From positions 1-35,029 of the forward strand of contig CAKTXP010000007.1 in NCBI GenBank assembly GCA_934631055.1: a DNA stretch of 35,029 nt, read 5' to 3'. Positions 22,153 through 30,295 of this stretch are shown here, in pieces. The stretch comes from an uncultured Clostridia bacterium (GTDB lineage Bacteria > Bacillota > Clostridia > Christensenellales > Aristaeellaceae). Below the pieces are notes generated by a model. The model was not told the origin of the DNA, searched no databases, and saw only the letters and a program-made list of their open reading frames with translations. How positions within the stretch are numbered: the first letter of the stretch is position 1; the number at the start of each line of letters is the position of its first letter. A program made the translations under genes and the position numbers.

Positions 22153-24765
22153 ATGGACACCAACCGCTTCACCCAAAAATCCCTGGAAGCTTTACAGGGC
22201 GCGCAGCAGCTTGCGCAAAGCTATGGCAATGCTCAAGTCGAACAGGTTCATCTGCTTGACTCGCTGCTCAGTCAGGAAAACGGTCTGATCGGTCAGCTGA
22301 TGAGCAAGCTCGGTCTGAACTTACAGCAAGTTCAGACCGCTTGCGAAAGTGCTGTCAACAGACTGCCGAAGATCTCGGGAAGCAATCAGCAGCCGTATGT
22401 GACCGCTTCTCTTTCCGCCGCGTTGACGGAGGCGGAATCTCAGATGAAGCAGATGCGCGACGAGTACATTTCCGTTGAGCATCTGTTCCTCGGTCTGCTT
22501 GAAAAAGCAGATACGACGGTTCGCCCGCTCTTTGCATCCCTAAACATCACAAAACCGAAATTCCTTGAAGCGCTTCAGGAAGTGCGCGGCAGCGCCCGCG
22601 TGACCAGCGAGGATCCCGAATCCACATATGACGCGCTCAAAAAATATGGTCAGGATCTGGTCGAGCTTGCCCGTCAAAACAAGCTGGATCCCGTCATCGG
22701 TCGTGACGCTGAGATTCGCAACACCATTCGTATCCTCTCGCGCAAATCGAAGAACAATCCCGTGCTGATTGGCGAGCCGGGCGTCGGCAAGACCGCTATC
22801 GCGGAAGGTCTGGCGCAGCGCATTGTTCGCGGCGACGTTCCGGACAGTTTGAAAAACCGCACCATCTTCTCGCTGGATATGGGTTCGCTGATTGCCGGCG
22901 CGAAATTCCGCGGTGAGTTTGAGGAGCGCTTGAAAGCCGTTCTGAACGATATCAAAGCCAGCAACGGAAAGATCATCCTTTTCATTGACGAGTTGCATAC
23001 CATTGTTGGCGCAGGCAAAACAGAGGGCAGCATGGATGCAGGCAACCTGCTCAAGCCGATGCTTGCCCGCGGCGAACTGCACTGCATCGGCGCAACAACG
23101 CTGAACGAATATCGCAAGTACATTGAAAAAGATGCTGCATTGGAACGTCGTTTCCAGCCGGTCATGGTTTCCGAGCCGACGGTCGAGGATACCATCTCTA
23201 TCCTGCGTGGTTTGAAAGAGCGCTATGAAGTCTTCCATGGCGTCAAAATTTCGGATCAGGCGCTGATTGCTGCCGCTACCCTTTCCAACCGCTACATCTC
23301 TGATCGTTTCCTGCCGGATAAGGCAATCGACCTGGTCGATGAAGCCTGCGCGACCATCCGTACTGAGATGGATTCCATGCCGCAGGAACTTGACGACGTT
23401 CGCCGCCGCATCATGCAGCATGAAATTGAGGAAGCCGCACTGAAAAAAGAAGATGACTCTCTTTCCCGCGAGCGTTTGTCCGTCATTCAAAAAGAGCTTG
23501 CCGATATGCGCGAGCAGTTCAATTCGATGAAAGCCCGTTGGGAAAACGAGAAGAACTCCATCGGCAAGGTTCAGAAACTGCGCGAAGAGATTGAGCATAT
23601 GGGCGGCGAAATTGCCGAAGCCGAGCGCAATTATGACCTCAACCGCGCCGCCGAGCTGAAATACGGCAAACTTCCTCAGCTGCAAAAAGAGCTGGCTGAA
23701 CAGGAGAAGATTGCCGAAGAAGCCAAGAGCGACAACACGCTTCTGCGCGATAAAGTCACGGAAGAAGAGATTGCGCGTATCGTCGCCCGCTGGACGGGCA
23801 TTCCGGTCTCCAAACTGATGGAAGGCGAGCGCGAGAAGCTGCTTCATCTGGATGATACATTGCATCAGCGCGTCATCGGTCAGGATGAGGCGGTCGAAAA
23901 AGTCTGCGAGGCTATTCTCCGCAGCCGTGCCGGTATCCAGAATCCGAACCGTCCGATCGGTTCGTTCCTGTTCCTCGGTCCGACCGGCGTCGGCAAAACC
24001 GAATTGGCAAAAGCCCTTGCTCAAGCGCTGTTTGACGACGAGAAAAACATGGTTCGTATTGATATGAGCGAATACATGGAAAAGCACAGCGTCTCCCGTC
24101 TGATCGGCGCGCCTCCGGGATATGTCGGCTATGACGAGGGCGGTCAGCTGACCGAAGCCGTGCGTCGCCATCCTTACTGCGTCGTCCTCTTCGATGAAGT
24201 CGAAAAGGCGCATCCGGATGTATTCAACGTTCTGCTTCAAGTTCTTGACGATGGCCGTATCACAGATTCTCAGGGGCGCACGGTCGATTTCAAGAATACC
24301 ATTATCATCCTGACCAGCAACCTCGGCTCTTCCGCTATTCTCGATGGTATTGACAATAAGGGCAATATCACCGAAGAAGCGCGTAAACAGGTCGAAGCGA
24401 TGCTGAAAACGCAGTTCCGCCCTGAGTTCCTTAACAGGCTTGATGAAATCGTATTCTACAAGCCGCTTACCCGCGGTGAGATCGACAAGATCGTTGACTT
24501 GCAGGTCGCGGATCTCAATCGCCGCTTGAGCGATAAGCAGCTAACCATGCAGCTCACGCCTGCCGCCCGCAGCTATATCGTTGCGCAGGGCTATGACCCG
24601 ATTTACGGCGCGCGTCCGCTTAAACGCTTCATGCAGCGTTCTGTTGAAACGCTGATTGCCCGCAAGCTGATTGCGGAAGATGTACAGCCGCGCACAGAGC
24701 TTCTGGTAGACTATGACGGTGATAAGCTGGTCATTGACGCCGAGCCGGAATGCACGGTATCCTGA
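22153..24765 (+). CDS. clpB: ATP-dependent disaggregase ClpB
   Basis: Hexameric Hsp100 chaperone that pulls proteins out of aggregates with DnaK. It has 870 residues, the normal length. The N domain (about 1-145) is followed by NBD1 with Walker A GEPGVGKT (207-214), the long coiled-coil middle domain (about 400-530), and NBD2 with Walker A GPTGVGKT (609-616), PPGYVGYDEGGQLTEAVRR and the C-terminal YGARPLKRF. No LGF/IGF ClpP loop is seen. An ATG at 22144 touches the ribosome site AAAGGAGG (22136-22143), so the ATG at 22153, 9 nt away, is taken. It is under a CtsR box and ends in a strong terminator. Confidence 0.97.
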   Translation: MDTNRFTQKSLEALQGAQQLAQSYGNAQVEQVHLLDSLLSQENGLIGQLMSKLGLNLQQVQTACESAVNRLPKISGSNQQPYVTASLSAALTEAESQMKQMRDEYISVEHLFLGLLEKADTTVRPLFASLNITKPKFLEALQEVRGSARVTSEDPESTYDALKKYGQDLVELARQNKLDPVIGRDAEIRNTIRILSRKSKNNPVLIGEPGVGKTAIAEGLAQRIVRGDVPDSLKNRTIFSLDMGSLIAGAKFRGEFEERLKAVLNDIKASNGKIILFIDELHTIVGAGKTEGSMDAGNLLKPMLARGELHCIGATTLNEYRKYIEKDAALERRFQPVMVSEPTVEDTISILRGLKERYEVFHGVKISDQALIAAATLSNRYISDRFLPDKAIDLVDEACATIRTEMDSMPQELDDVRRRIMQHEIEEAALKKEDDSLSRERLSVIQKELADMREQFNSMKARWENEKNSIGKVQKLREEIEHMGGEIAEAERNYDLNRAAELKYGKLPQLQKELAEQEKIAEEAKSDNTLLRDKVTEEEIARIVARWTGIPVSKLMEGEREKLLHLDDTLHQRVIGQDEAVEKVCEAILRSRAGIQNPNRPIGSFLFLGPTGVGKTELAKALAQALFDDEKNMVRIDMSEYMEKHSVSRLIGAPPGYVGYDEGGQLTEAVRRHPYCVVLFDEVEKAHPDVFNVLLQVLDDGRITDSQGRTVDFKNTIIILTSNLGSSAILDGIDNKGNITEEARKQVEAMLKTQFRPEFLNRLDEIVFYKPLTRGEIDKIVDLQVADLNRRLSDKQLTMQLTPAARSYIVAQGYDPIYGARPLKRFMQRSVETLIARKLIAEDVQPRTELLVDYDGDKLVIDAEPECTVS

Positions 24766-24792
24766 AACCCGTAAAGAGAATTCCATAGTCAA

Positions 24793-24828
24793 AAGGACGG
24801 TTCCCCACGAAAGGAACCGCCCTTTTTT
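24793..24828. terminator. Bidirectional terminator between clpB and the exchanger gene
   Basis: AAGGACGGTTCC (24793-24804) pairs with GGAACCGCCCTT (24813-24824) around an 8-nt loop. Six Ts follow on the plus strand and TTTT on the minus strand, so it can end both convergent units. Confidence 0.88.
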
Positions 24829-24839
24829 GATGCTCTCTT

Positions 24840-25829
24840 TTACACGCCGAAGCAGGTAAACATGATGATAAGATATACGATATACAGCCCGCCGATAAGA
24901 TAACCCATCCAGCGCTTAAACTTTCCGCTGACAAGCGCAGGAATCAGCACTGCGGCGCTGATGACCAGACATGCCGGAATATCCAGCAGCATGCCCTGAC
25001 GCTTGACCAGCATCGGCTTTCCCTGAATCAGCGCGCACAAAGGCATGATAAGCGTCAAGTCCATGATGTTCGCGCCGATGATGTTGCCAACAGACAAAGA
25101 CGACTGCTTCTTGCGAATCGCCGTGATCGTCGTGACCAGCTCCGGCAAAGACGTACCGATTGCGATCATCGTCGCCGCAATAATCGAATCCGGAACGCCC
25201 AGCATTTGCGCCAGCGCAGAACCATTATCAATCAACAGCTGTGCACCCAGCACGATAGCCGCCGCGCCCAGCACGAATTTTCCGATGTTTGTCGCCACAG
25301 TCTTAGCGTCGGTTTGGGGACGTTCATCATTCTGCGCCGTTCCAGCGTCCTGTTCGCGGTGTCCCGCAATCAAATTTTCCGCCAGGAAGACGGCAAAAAT
25401 GACAAGGATAAGCGCGCTTTCCAGGATAGAAAGCTGACCGTCGCGCGTAAAGATAAACAGCATGGCAATCGCCGCCAACAGCAATCCCGCTTTCATTCCA
25501 AACTGTTTGCGTGTCATCGCGCAGTTCATGCAGATCAGAGACAAGCACATAATCAAGCCCGTGTTTGCCGTTACCGAACCGACCGCATTGCCGACCGCGA
25601 TATCCGCATTTCCCTCCAGCGCTGCAAAGACGGACACCAGCATCTCCGGCATTGTCGTCGCAAAGCTGACGACCGTCGCACCAATGATGAACTTCGGAAT
25701 GCCGGACGCTTCGGCGATCCATGTTGCCGCATCGACGAATAAGTCTCCGCCCTTGATAATCAGGACGAGCCCTGCAGCAAACAGCAGCAGAACAGAAATG
25801 AGGTTACTCCCTGTGAAATCAATGTTCAT
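24840..25829 (-). CDS. CaCA-family cation exchanger (YrbG-like), probably Mn2+-responsive
   Basis: Integral membrane antiporter of 329 residues with about ten helices. The two family alpha-repeats are visible: GATVVSFATTMPEMLVS...DIAVGNAVGS in the first half and AIGTSLPELVTT...LSVGNIIGANIMD in the second, with the paired acidic residues that bind the ion. A hydrophilic loop (about 160-180) separates the halves. The frame is open upstream, but GAGGAG before the ATG at 25829 fixes the start. A yybP-ykoY riboswitch precedes the gene, so its physiological substrate is probably Mn2+ rather than Ca2+ (inference). Confidence 0.92.
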   Translation of the reverse strand: MNIDFTGSNLISVLLLFAAGLVLIIKGGDLFVDAATWIAEASGIPKFIIGATVVSFATTMPEMLVSVFAALEGNADIAVGNAVGSVTANTGLIMCLSLICMNCAMTRKQFGMKAGLLLAAIAMLFIFTRDGQLSILESALILVIFAVFLAENLIAGHREQDAGTAQNDERPQTDAKTVATNIGKFVLGAAAIVLGAQLLIDNGSALAQMLGVPDSIIAATMIAIGTSLPELVTTITAIRKKQSSLSVGNIIGANIMDLTLIMPLCALIQGKPMLVKRQGMLLDIPACLVISAAVLIPALVSGKFKRWMGYLIGGLYIVYLIIMFTCFGV

Positions 25830-25876
25830 GACGCTTCTCCTCTCGGTTTGACCCTGCAAAAACGTGCTGAGCCTGA

Positions 25877-25927
25877 CTGCATTTCCACCAAAGTCCGCAA
25901 AATCTCAAAGACTTATGCTCAATGCAG
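25877..25927 (-). other. Second leader hairpin before the exchanger gene
   Basis: CTGCATT/AATGCAG (outer arms 25877-25883 and 25921-25927) and AAGTC/GACTT (25891-25895 and 25910-25914) form a nested stem between the riboswitch terminator and the ribosome site. No known element was recognised. Confidence 0.4.
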
Positions 25928-25943
25928 TTTTTTACGAGTAGCC

Positions 25944-25993
25944 AAAAAAGAGACTTTCCGCACGATCAACCCTGTGATTGTGCTAAAAGTCTC
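25944..25993 (-). terminator. Riboswitch expression platform: intrinsic terminator
   Basis: On the minus strand GAGACTTT...GCAC...ATCA pairs with TGAT...GTGC...AAAGTCTC and is followed by six Ts (25949-25944). The first arm is also the 3' strand of the aptamer's closing stem (25984-25993), so aptamer folding and termination exclude each other. Ligand binding should therefore turn the gene on. Confidence 0.88.
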
Positions 25994-26075
25994 ATTACCT
26001 ATGTGTAATAGGCGCATGCCCACCGGCAGACAGCCGGGATATGTTGACCATGCTTTTTCAACTACTCCCTTTTAA
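25984..26075 (-). ncRNA. yybP-ykoY manganese riboswitch aptamer
   Basis: The minus-strand RNA has the marks of this family in order: AAAAGGGAGTAG at the 5' side, GTCAACATA, a CCCGGC/GCCGG stem, and AATGAGACTTTTA at the 3' side. The P1 helix TAAAAG (5') with CTTTTA (3') is perfect. yybP-ykoY aptamers sense Mn2+ and switch on metal-exporter genes, which fits the cation exchanger downstream. Confidence 0.87.
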
Positions 26076-26083
26076 CGAAAATA

Positions 26084-26112
26084 AGGATACCATAGCCATC
26101 GTGTTTTGTCAA
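26084..26112 (-). promoter_or_regulatory. Promoter of the riboswitch-exchanger unit
   Basis: On the minus strand a perfect TTGACA (26112-26107), 17 nt, then TATCCT (26089-26084). The aptamer begins about 9 nt further on. Confidence 0.85.
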
Positions 26113-26163
26113 TCATTCCTGTCATTTTTTATAGCAAGCAGTTAGTGCGGCATAACTTTATGT

Positions 26164-26862
26164 TTAGGCTTTTACACCTAGTTCTGCAAGCTTCTCGTCG
26201 ATCTTCTCCGGCGTTGCGTAGTTAAGCGGAGAGAAAAAACCCTTTCGTGCGGTCTGCAAGCGCTCAACAGCCTTTTCTCTGTTTCCCTCTTCGATGTCAT
26301 ACAAGGAGAGGAAGTAGTTTGTATCAATCGCGGCGGGCTTCAGCTCGATCGCACGTTCAAAATACGTTTTCGCCTTTTCCTTATCCCCGACAAGACGGTA
26401 ATACGTCTGCCCCATGTTATCCAGGTAGACCGGATCGGCGTCGTCATATTCAAGCGCTTCCTGATTAAAGGCTAGCGCCGCATCCGCATCTCCCTGCTCG
26501 ATCTTCAAATAGCCGATGATGCTGTACATCGTGCCGTTTTTCATATGCTTAAACTCATCTTCAAGGATCTCCATCGCATGATCCAGATGTCCCTTCTGCC
26601 AGAGGATGATCGCGTAGTTGACATGGAGATCTGCTTTTTCAGCCGGAGTCAGTCCCGGAAGCTTCTCGATCTTCTTGAGTACCTCCAGTGCCCGATCAAA
26701 ATGCCCCGTACGGATCAGCAGAACGCTGTATCCGCGCAGAAGCCGCGGCTTGTCCATCCCCTTTTCATAAGCTTCATCGTAAAGCTGCATCGCTTTTTCA
26801 TATTCGTTCTTTCCGTGCGCAACAAGCGCTTTATTGCCGATCATATTTCCCATAAAACTCAT
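26164..26862 (-). CDS. TPR-repeat protein
   Basis: Soluble protein of 232 residues built mostly of tetratricopeptide-type helical hairpins (EKAMQLYDEAYEKG, ALEVLKKIEKLPGL, AKTYFERAIELKP, REKAVERLQTA). No signal peptide or catalytic motif. TPRs bind partner proteins; the partner here is unknown. Its ATG overlaps the mrfB stop by 4 nt (ATGA), so it is co-translated with the repair nuclease and might work with it, although mrfB has helical-repeat character of its own. Confidence 0.85.
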   Translation of the reverse strand: MSFMGNMIGNKALVAHGKNEYEKAMQLYDEAYEKGMDKPRLLRGYSVLLIRTGHFDRALEVLKKIEKLPGLTPAEKADLHVNYAIILWQKGHLDHAMEILEDEFKHMKNGTMYSIIGYLKIEQGDADAALAFNQEALEYDDADPVYLDNMGQTYYRLVGDKEKAKTYFERAIELKPAAIDTNYFLSLYDIEEGNREKAVERLQTARKGFFSPLNYATPEKIDEKLAELGVKA

Positions 26863-28028
26863 AGCGGTATTCCTCCCTGCTGTTTTCTGACCTTGTTTTG
26901 AAGTCTTTCGATGCGCCGCATGATGGACGCTGTATCGTCGCGTTCTGCTCCCAAAGGCGCTGTATTCAGCGCATAGCTCAGCGCGCCTTTGGCGTACATC
27001 AGCGCCTTTTGAGCGTCTTTTTCAACATGTTCGTAATACTTTGCCAATTCGATATACGGCATGACGCCGCCTTCTCCTCTGGCGATCATCGTCTTCCATG
27101 CGTCTGCCGCTTCGTTCCATTCTCTGCCCTGTTTATAGCTTGACGCCAGATATAAATGCGCCTGCGGTGAAAGCGTGCTGTGTCCCAGGATTTTGAAGCA
27201 TGCGCGCGCTTTCTGCGTCCGTCCCGTGCGCATCAATGTCCGCCCGACGCCGAGCATATCTTCATGACAGGATATGCTCTCCGGATTTCTATATGCGCCG
27301 CATATCGCCGCGGTCAATTCCGCCAGACTGCGGACATCTTCAAAATTATGGCGAAGCACATCTTCCAACAGAGCAAATTCTCCAGTCTTTAAATATTCAA
27401 AGTACCTCCCCGGAACCTGCGCGCCGGGCAGATCGTCCTCGCGCGTTTTCCCCAATACTGCGTTTTCAAGCGTCGTCAAGTTGCATCGTCCTAAGCGAAG
27501 CTTATAGACGCGCCGCGCCGCATGCAGCAGATCCAGATGAGGATATGCCGTTACATGCAGGCGGATGCGGTTCATCACCATCCGCGATTCCAACAGAGGC
27601 AGGTCAAAGCTCTTTCCATTGAACGTAACGATCGTATCTGCCTTTTCAAACAGCTTTGCAATATCGCCAAGCATCGCCGCTTCCTGCGCATAGTTACGCA
27701 TCACATACTGCCGGATGACCATCCCGCGCGCATCAAACCAGCCTACGCCAATCTCAAACGCGACCGTCCCTGCGCCGCCGCTGAGCCCCGTCGTCTCCGT
27801 ATCCAGGAAAAGCAGCCTGTCCATTTTCCAGCTTTCGCCCGAAAAATACGGGTCGCAAGCCCGAACGTCATCCAAAGTGACGCTTCCGATATCGCCCAGC
27901 TCACTCAGCGGAACGATATCTTCCCTCGAATAAAACAAACTCTTCGGTTCTTCTTTCAGTGGCGTCTGCGGTTTGGGTTCGGATTGCGTCTTCGCAATAT
28001 CCATCAGACGCTGACGCAGATTTCTCAT
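26859..28028 (-). CDS. mrfB: YprB/MrfB-type DnaQ-fold exonuclease with TPR-like C-terminal region
   Basis: In Bacillus subtilis, YprB (MrfB) works with YprA in mitomycin C lesion repair. This 389-residue protein has an RNase-H-like exonuclease core: Asp76 and Glu78 (FLDTETTGLSGG), Asp142 (FNGKSFDLPLLESR) and His227...Asp231 (HNFEDVRSLAEL). About residues 260-380 are helical repeats (ARACFKILGHSTLSPQAHLY, EWNEAADAWKTMI). The start at ATG 28028 overlaps the mrfA stop by 4 nt; an upstream ATG in frame would lie inside mrfA. The gene symbol is by homology of architecture and neighbourhood. Confidence 0.9.
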   Translation of the reverse strand: MRNLRQRLMDIAKTQSEPKPQTPLKEEPKSLFYSREDIVPLSELGDIGSVTLDDVRACDPYFSGESWKMDRLLFLDTETTGLSGGAGTVAFEIGVGWFDARGMVIRQYVMRNYAQEAAMLGDIAKLFEKADTIVTFNGKSFDLPLLESRMVMNRIRLHVTAYPHLDLLHAARRVYKLRLGRCNLTTLENAVLGKTREDDLPGAQVPGRYFEYLKTGEFALLEDVLRHNFEDVRSLAELTAAICGAYRNPESISCHEDMLGVGRTLMRTGRTQKARACFKILGHSTLSPQAHLYLASSYKQGREWNEAADAWKTMIARGEGGVMPYIELAKYYEHVEKDAQKALMYAKGALSYALNTAPLGAERDDTASIMRRIERLQNKVRKQQGGIPL

Positions 28029-30295
28029 CGTGCCATCAGCCTTTCCGTCAGGAGCAGAGCCGTCTTCTTGCCTCGTTCTCCAACCTCTGTCGCAGGGCCT
28101 GTACACGACGGACAGCCTGCTTCACAAGGACAGCCTGCAATCAAATCATGTACATCGCCAAAGATCAGTGAGCGCATGCCATACACCCGCTCGCTCAGAC
28201 CGATGCCGCCCGCATAGTTGTCAAAGACCAGCATCGTTGGCAGTTTGGTGAATGGGTCGCGCACACGATACTGCACACAGATATCCCGCGGCGAACACAT
28301 CAGATAGATCGGGATAATCTGGCGCAGTGCATTGGCGATGCCGAGCATGCCGCCCTGAAGATCATCCATTGACAGTCCGGATGTGATGCTCTCATCAAGC
28401 GCCCACCAACAGGCGTTTGTCGGCATTTCCAATTCCGGCAGATCGACCGGCCCGAATCCCAGCGTTTCCTGCGTATCCAGTTTGAACTTTTTAAACATCG
28501 TCACCAGCCATGTGACCAGTACTTCGCCGTAGGCAAGCGTTCCTTCGCCGAGCGGCTGTTCTTTCAGGACATCCAGCACCTTAACGCTCGTATTCAGGTC
28601 TGCGTCTGTATAATAGTCTACATCCACACTGCGGACATAGGCTTTCTTCTCCGTGAAATCCAATTTTTCGACCTGGTACTGCTGTCCTTCGTGCATGTAG
28701 ATCGCATGTTCATGCAGCAGCATGGGGACCGTATATCGATCCATCTCTCCGATGACGACGCGATGCTCAGAATGTGTGATATCAATAATCAGGAAATTCT
28801 CGCTCGTCACCGAACGCAGAGACAGATCCGCGGCGGGGAACTCCTCCGCCATCCAATAATACCGTCCGCCTGTCAAATTCAGGATATGCTCTTCGCAGAG
28901 ATAATCAAGCAGCTCTTTTGTTGAAACGCCTTTCGCATAGCTTTCGCCTTCCTCAAACGGGAGTTCATACGCCGCGCATTTGACATGACCCAGCAGTACA
29001 TATAAATTGTCGGGATGGATCAGCGCATTTTCCGGAGAACGCTTGAAAAAATACTCTGGATGCGACACGATATACTGATCAAGCGCCGACGAAGACGCTA
29101 CCATAATCGTCAGCGCCGTGTTCTTCCGACGACCGGCGCGTCCGGCTTCCTGCCATGTGCTGGCAATCGAACCCGGATAACCGCATAAGACACAGGCGTC
29201 AAGCTGACCGATATCAATCCCCAGCTCCAGCGCATTTGTCGATACGACTGCGCGGATCTCGCCCTTTCTCAATCCGCGCTCGATCTCGCGTCGAAGCGTT
29301 GGCAGGTACCCGCCGCGATATCCGCGCACACGCCCCCCGTTTCCGAATGGATCTTTGACGCGTTCCTTCAAATGACGCGTCAGCACTTCGACCGTCAGAC
29401 GGGATTTTCCAAATACGATGGTCGAAATATCGTTATCCACCAGCATAGACGCAATATGCAGTGTCTCTTGTAAAACAGATTTGCGGATGCCCAGCTGTCT
29501 GTTGACGACCGGCGGGTTATAAAAGACGATGTGCTTTTCGCCGCTCGCCGCGCCGCTCTGATCCACCAATTCAACCGGTCGTCCAATCAATGTCTCCGCC
29601 AGCTCACCCGGATTGGCTATCGTCGCCGAGCAGCAAATGAACTGCGGATGCGAACCATAGAAATTGCACAGCCGCATAAGTCTGCGGATGACATTCGCCA
29701 GATTAGAGCCGAATACGCCCCTGTACGCGTGAATCTCGTCAATGACGACATACTTGAGGTTTTCAAACAGCTTGACCCATTTCGTATGATGCGGCAATAT
29801 GCCGGAATGAAGCATATCCGGATTGGTCACGACGATATGTCCCGCCTGCCTGACCTGCCTGCGCGCTGCCGCAGGCGTGTCGCCGTCATAGGTATAGGTT
29901 TTGACGTCTACGCCCATCGCTTCGATCAGTTCATATAATTCCGATACCTGATCCGCCGACAGCGCCTTTGTCGGGAACAGATACAGTGCACGCGTATCGC
30001 TGTTTTTCAATATCTCATTAAGGACAGGCAGATTGTAGCACATCGTTTTGCCCGATGCTGTCGGGGTCACAACGCAGATATTCCTGCCTTCCTGTACAAG
30101 ATCAAACGCCTGCCGCTGATGGCTGTACAGTTGATAAACGCCCCGCGCGGCAAGCACGGGAGGCAGTCTCGAATCCAGCGCATCTGGAAACGGCGCGTAC
30201 TGCGCTTCTTTTGCCGGTATAGTTTCCCAATGCGTCACATTTTCCATAAAGGAAGGCGTCGCTTTCAATCTCCCGATCAATTGTTCAAGATTCAT
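28025..30295 (-). CDS. mrfA: YprA/MrfA-type DEXH helicase with zinc-binding C terminus
   Basis: Superfamily 2 helicase of 756 residues; B. subtilis YprA (MrfA) acts in DNA repair of mitomycin C damage, together with MrfB. Two RecA-like domains are clear: Walker A TPTASGKT (77-84), DEIH (186-189), SAT motif (CCSATIANP), and domain 2 with STNALELGIDIG and QEAGRAGRR. The C-terminal DUF1998-type region has the Cys cluster CPCEAGCPSC that binds zinc in relatives. GGAG lies before the ATG at 30295; an upstream in-frame ATG was rejected. It overlaps the preceding membrane-protein gene by 11 nt. Confidence 0.93.
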   Translation of the reverse strand: MNLEQLIGRLKATPSFMENVTHWETIPAKEAQYAPFPDALDSRLPPVLAARGVYQLYSHQRQAFDLVQEGRNICVVTPTASGKTMCYNLPVLNEILKNSDTRALYLFPTKALSADQVSELYELIEAMGVDVKTYTYDGDTPAAARRQVRQAGHIVVTNPDMLHSGILPHHTKWVKLFENLKYVVIDEIHAYRGVFGSNLANVIRRLMRLCNFYGSHPQFICCSATIANPGELAETLIGRPVELVDQSGAASGEKHIVFYNPPVVNRQLGIRKSVLQETLHIASMLVDNDISTIVFGKSRLTVEVLTRHLKERVKDPFGNGGRVRGYRGGYLPTLRREIERGLRKGEIRAVVSTNALELGIDIGQLDACVLCGYPGSIASTWQEAGRAGRRKNTALTIMVASSSALDQYIVSHPEYFFKRSPENALIHPDNLYVLLGHVKCAAYELPFEEGESYAKGVSTKELLDYLCEEHILNLTGGRYYWMAEEFPAADLSLRSVTSENFLIIDITHSEHRVVIGEMDRYTVPMLLHEHAIYMHEGQQYQVEKLDFTEKKAYVRSVDVDYYTDADLNTSVKVLDVLKEQPLGEGTLAYGEVLVTWLVTMFKKFKLDTQETLGFGPVDLPELEMPTNACWWALDESITSGLSMDDLQGGMLGIANALRQIIPIYLMCSPRDICVQYRVRDPFTKLPTMLVFDNYAGGIGLSERVYGMRSLIFGDVHDLIAGCPCEAGCPSCTGPATEVGERGKKTALLLTERLMAR

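Noticed and set aside
22540..24240. Long open frame antisense to clpB (566 codons)
   Set aside because: Shadow of a conserved clpB; its residues show no known family.
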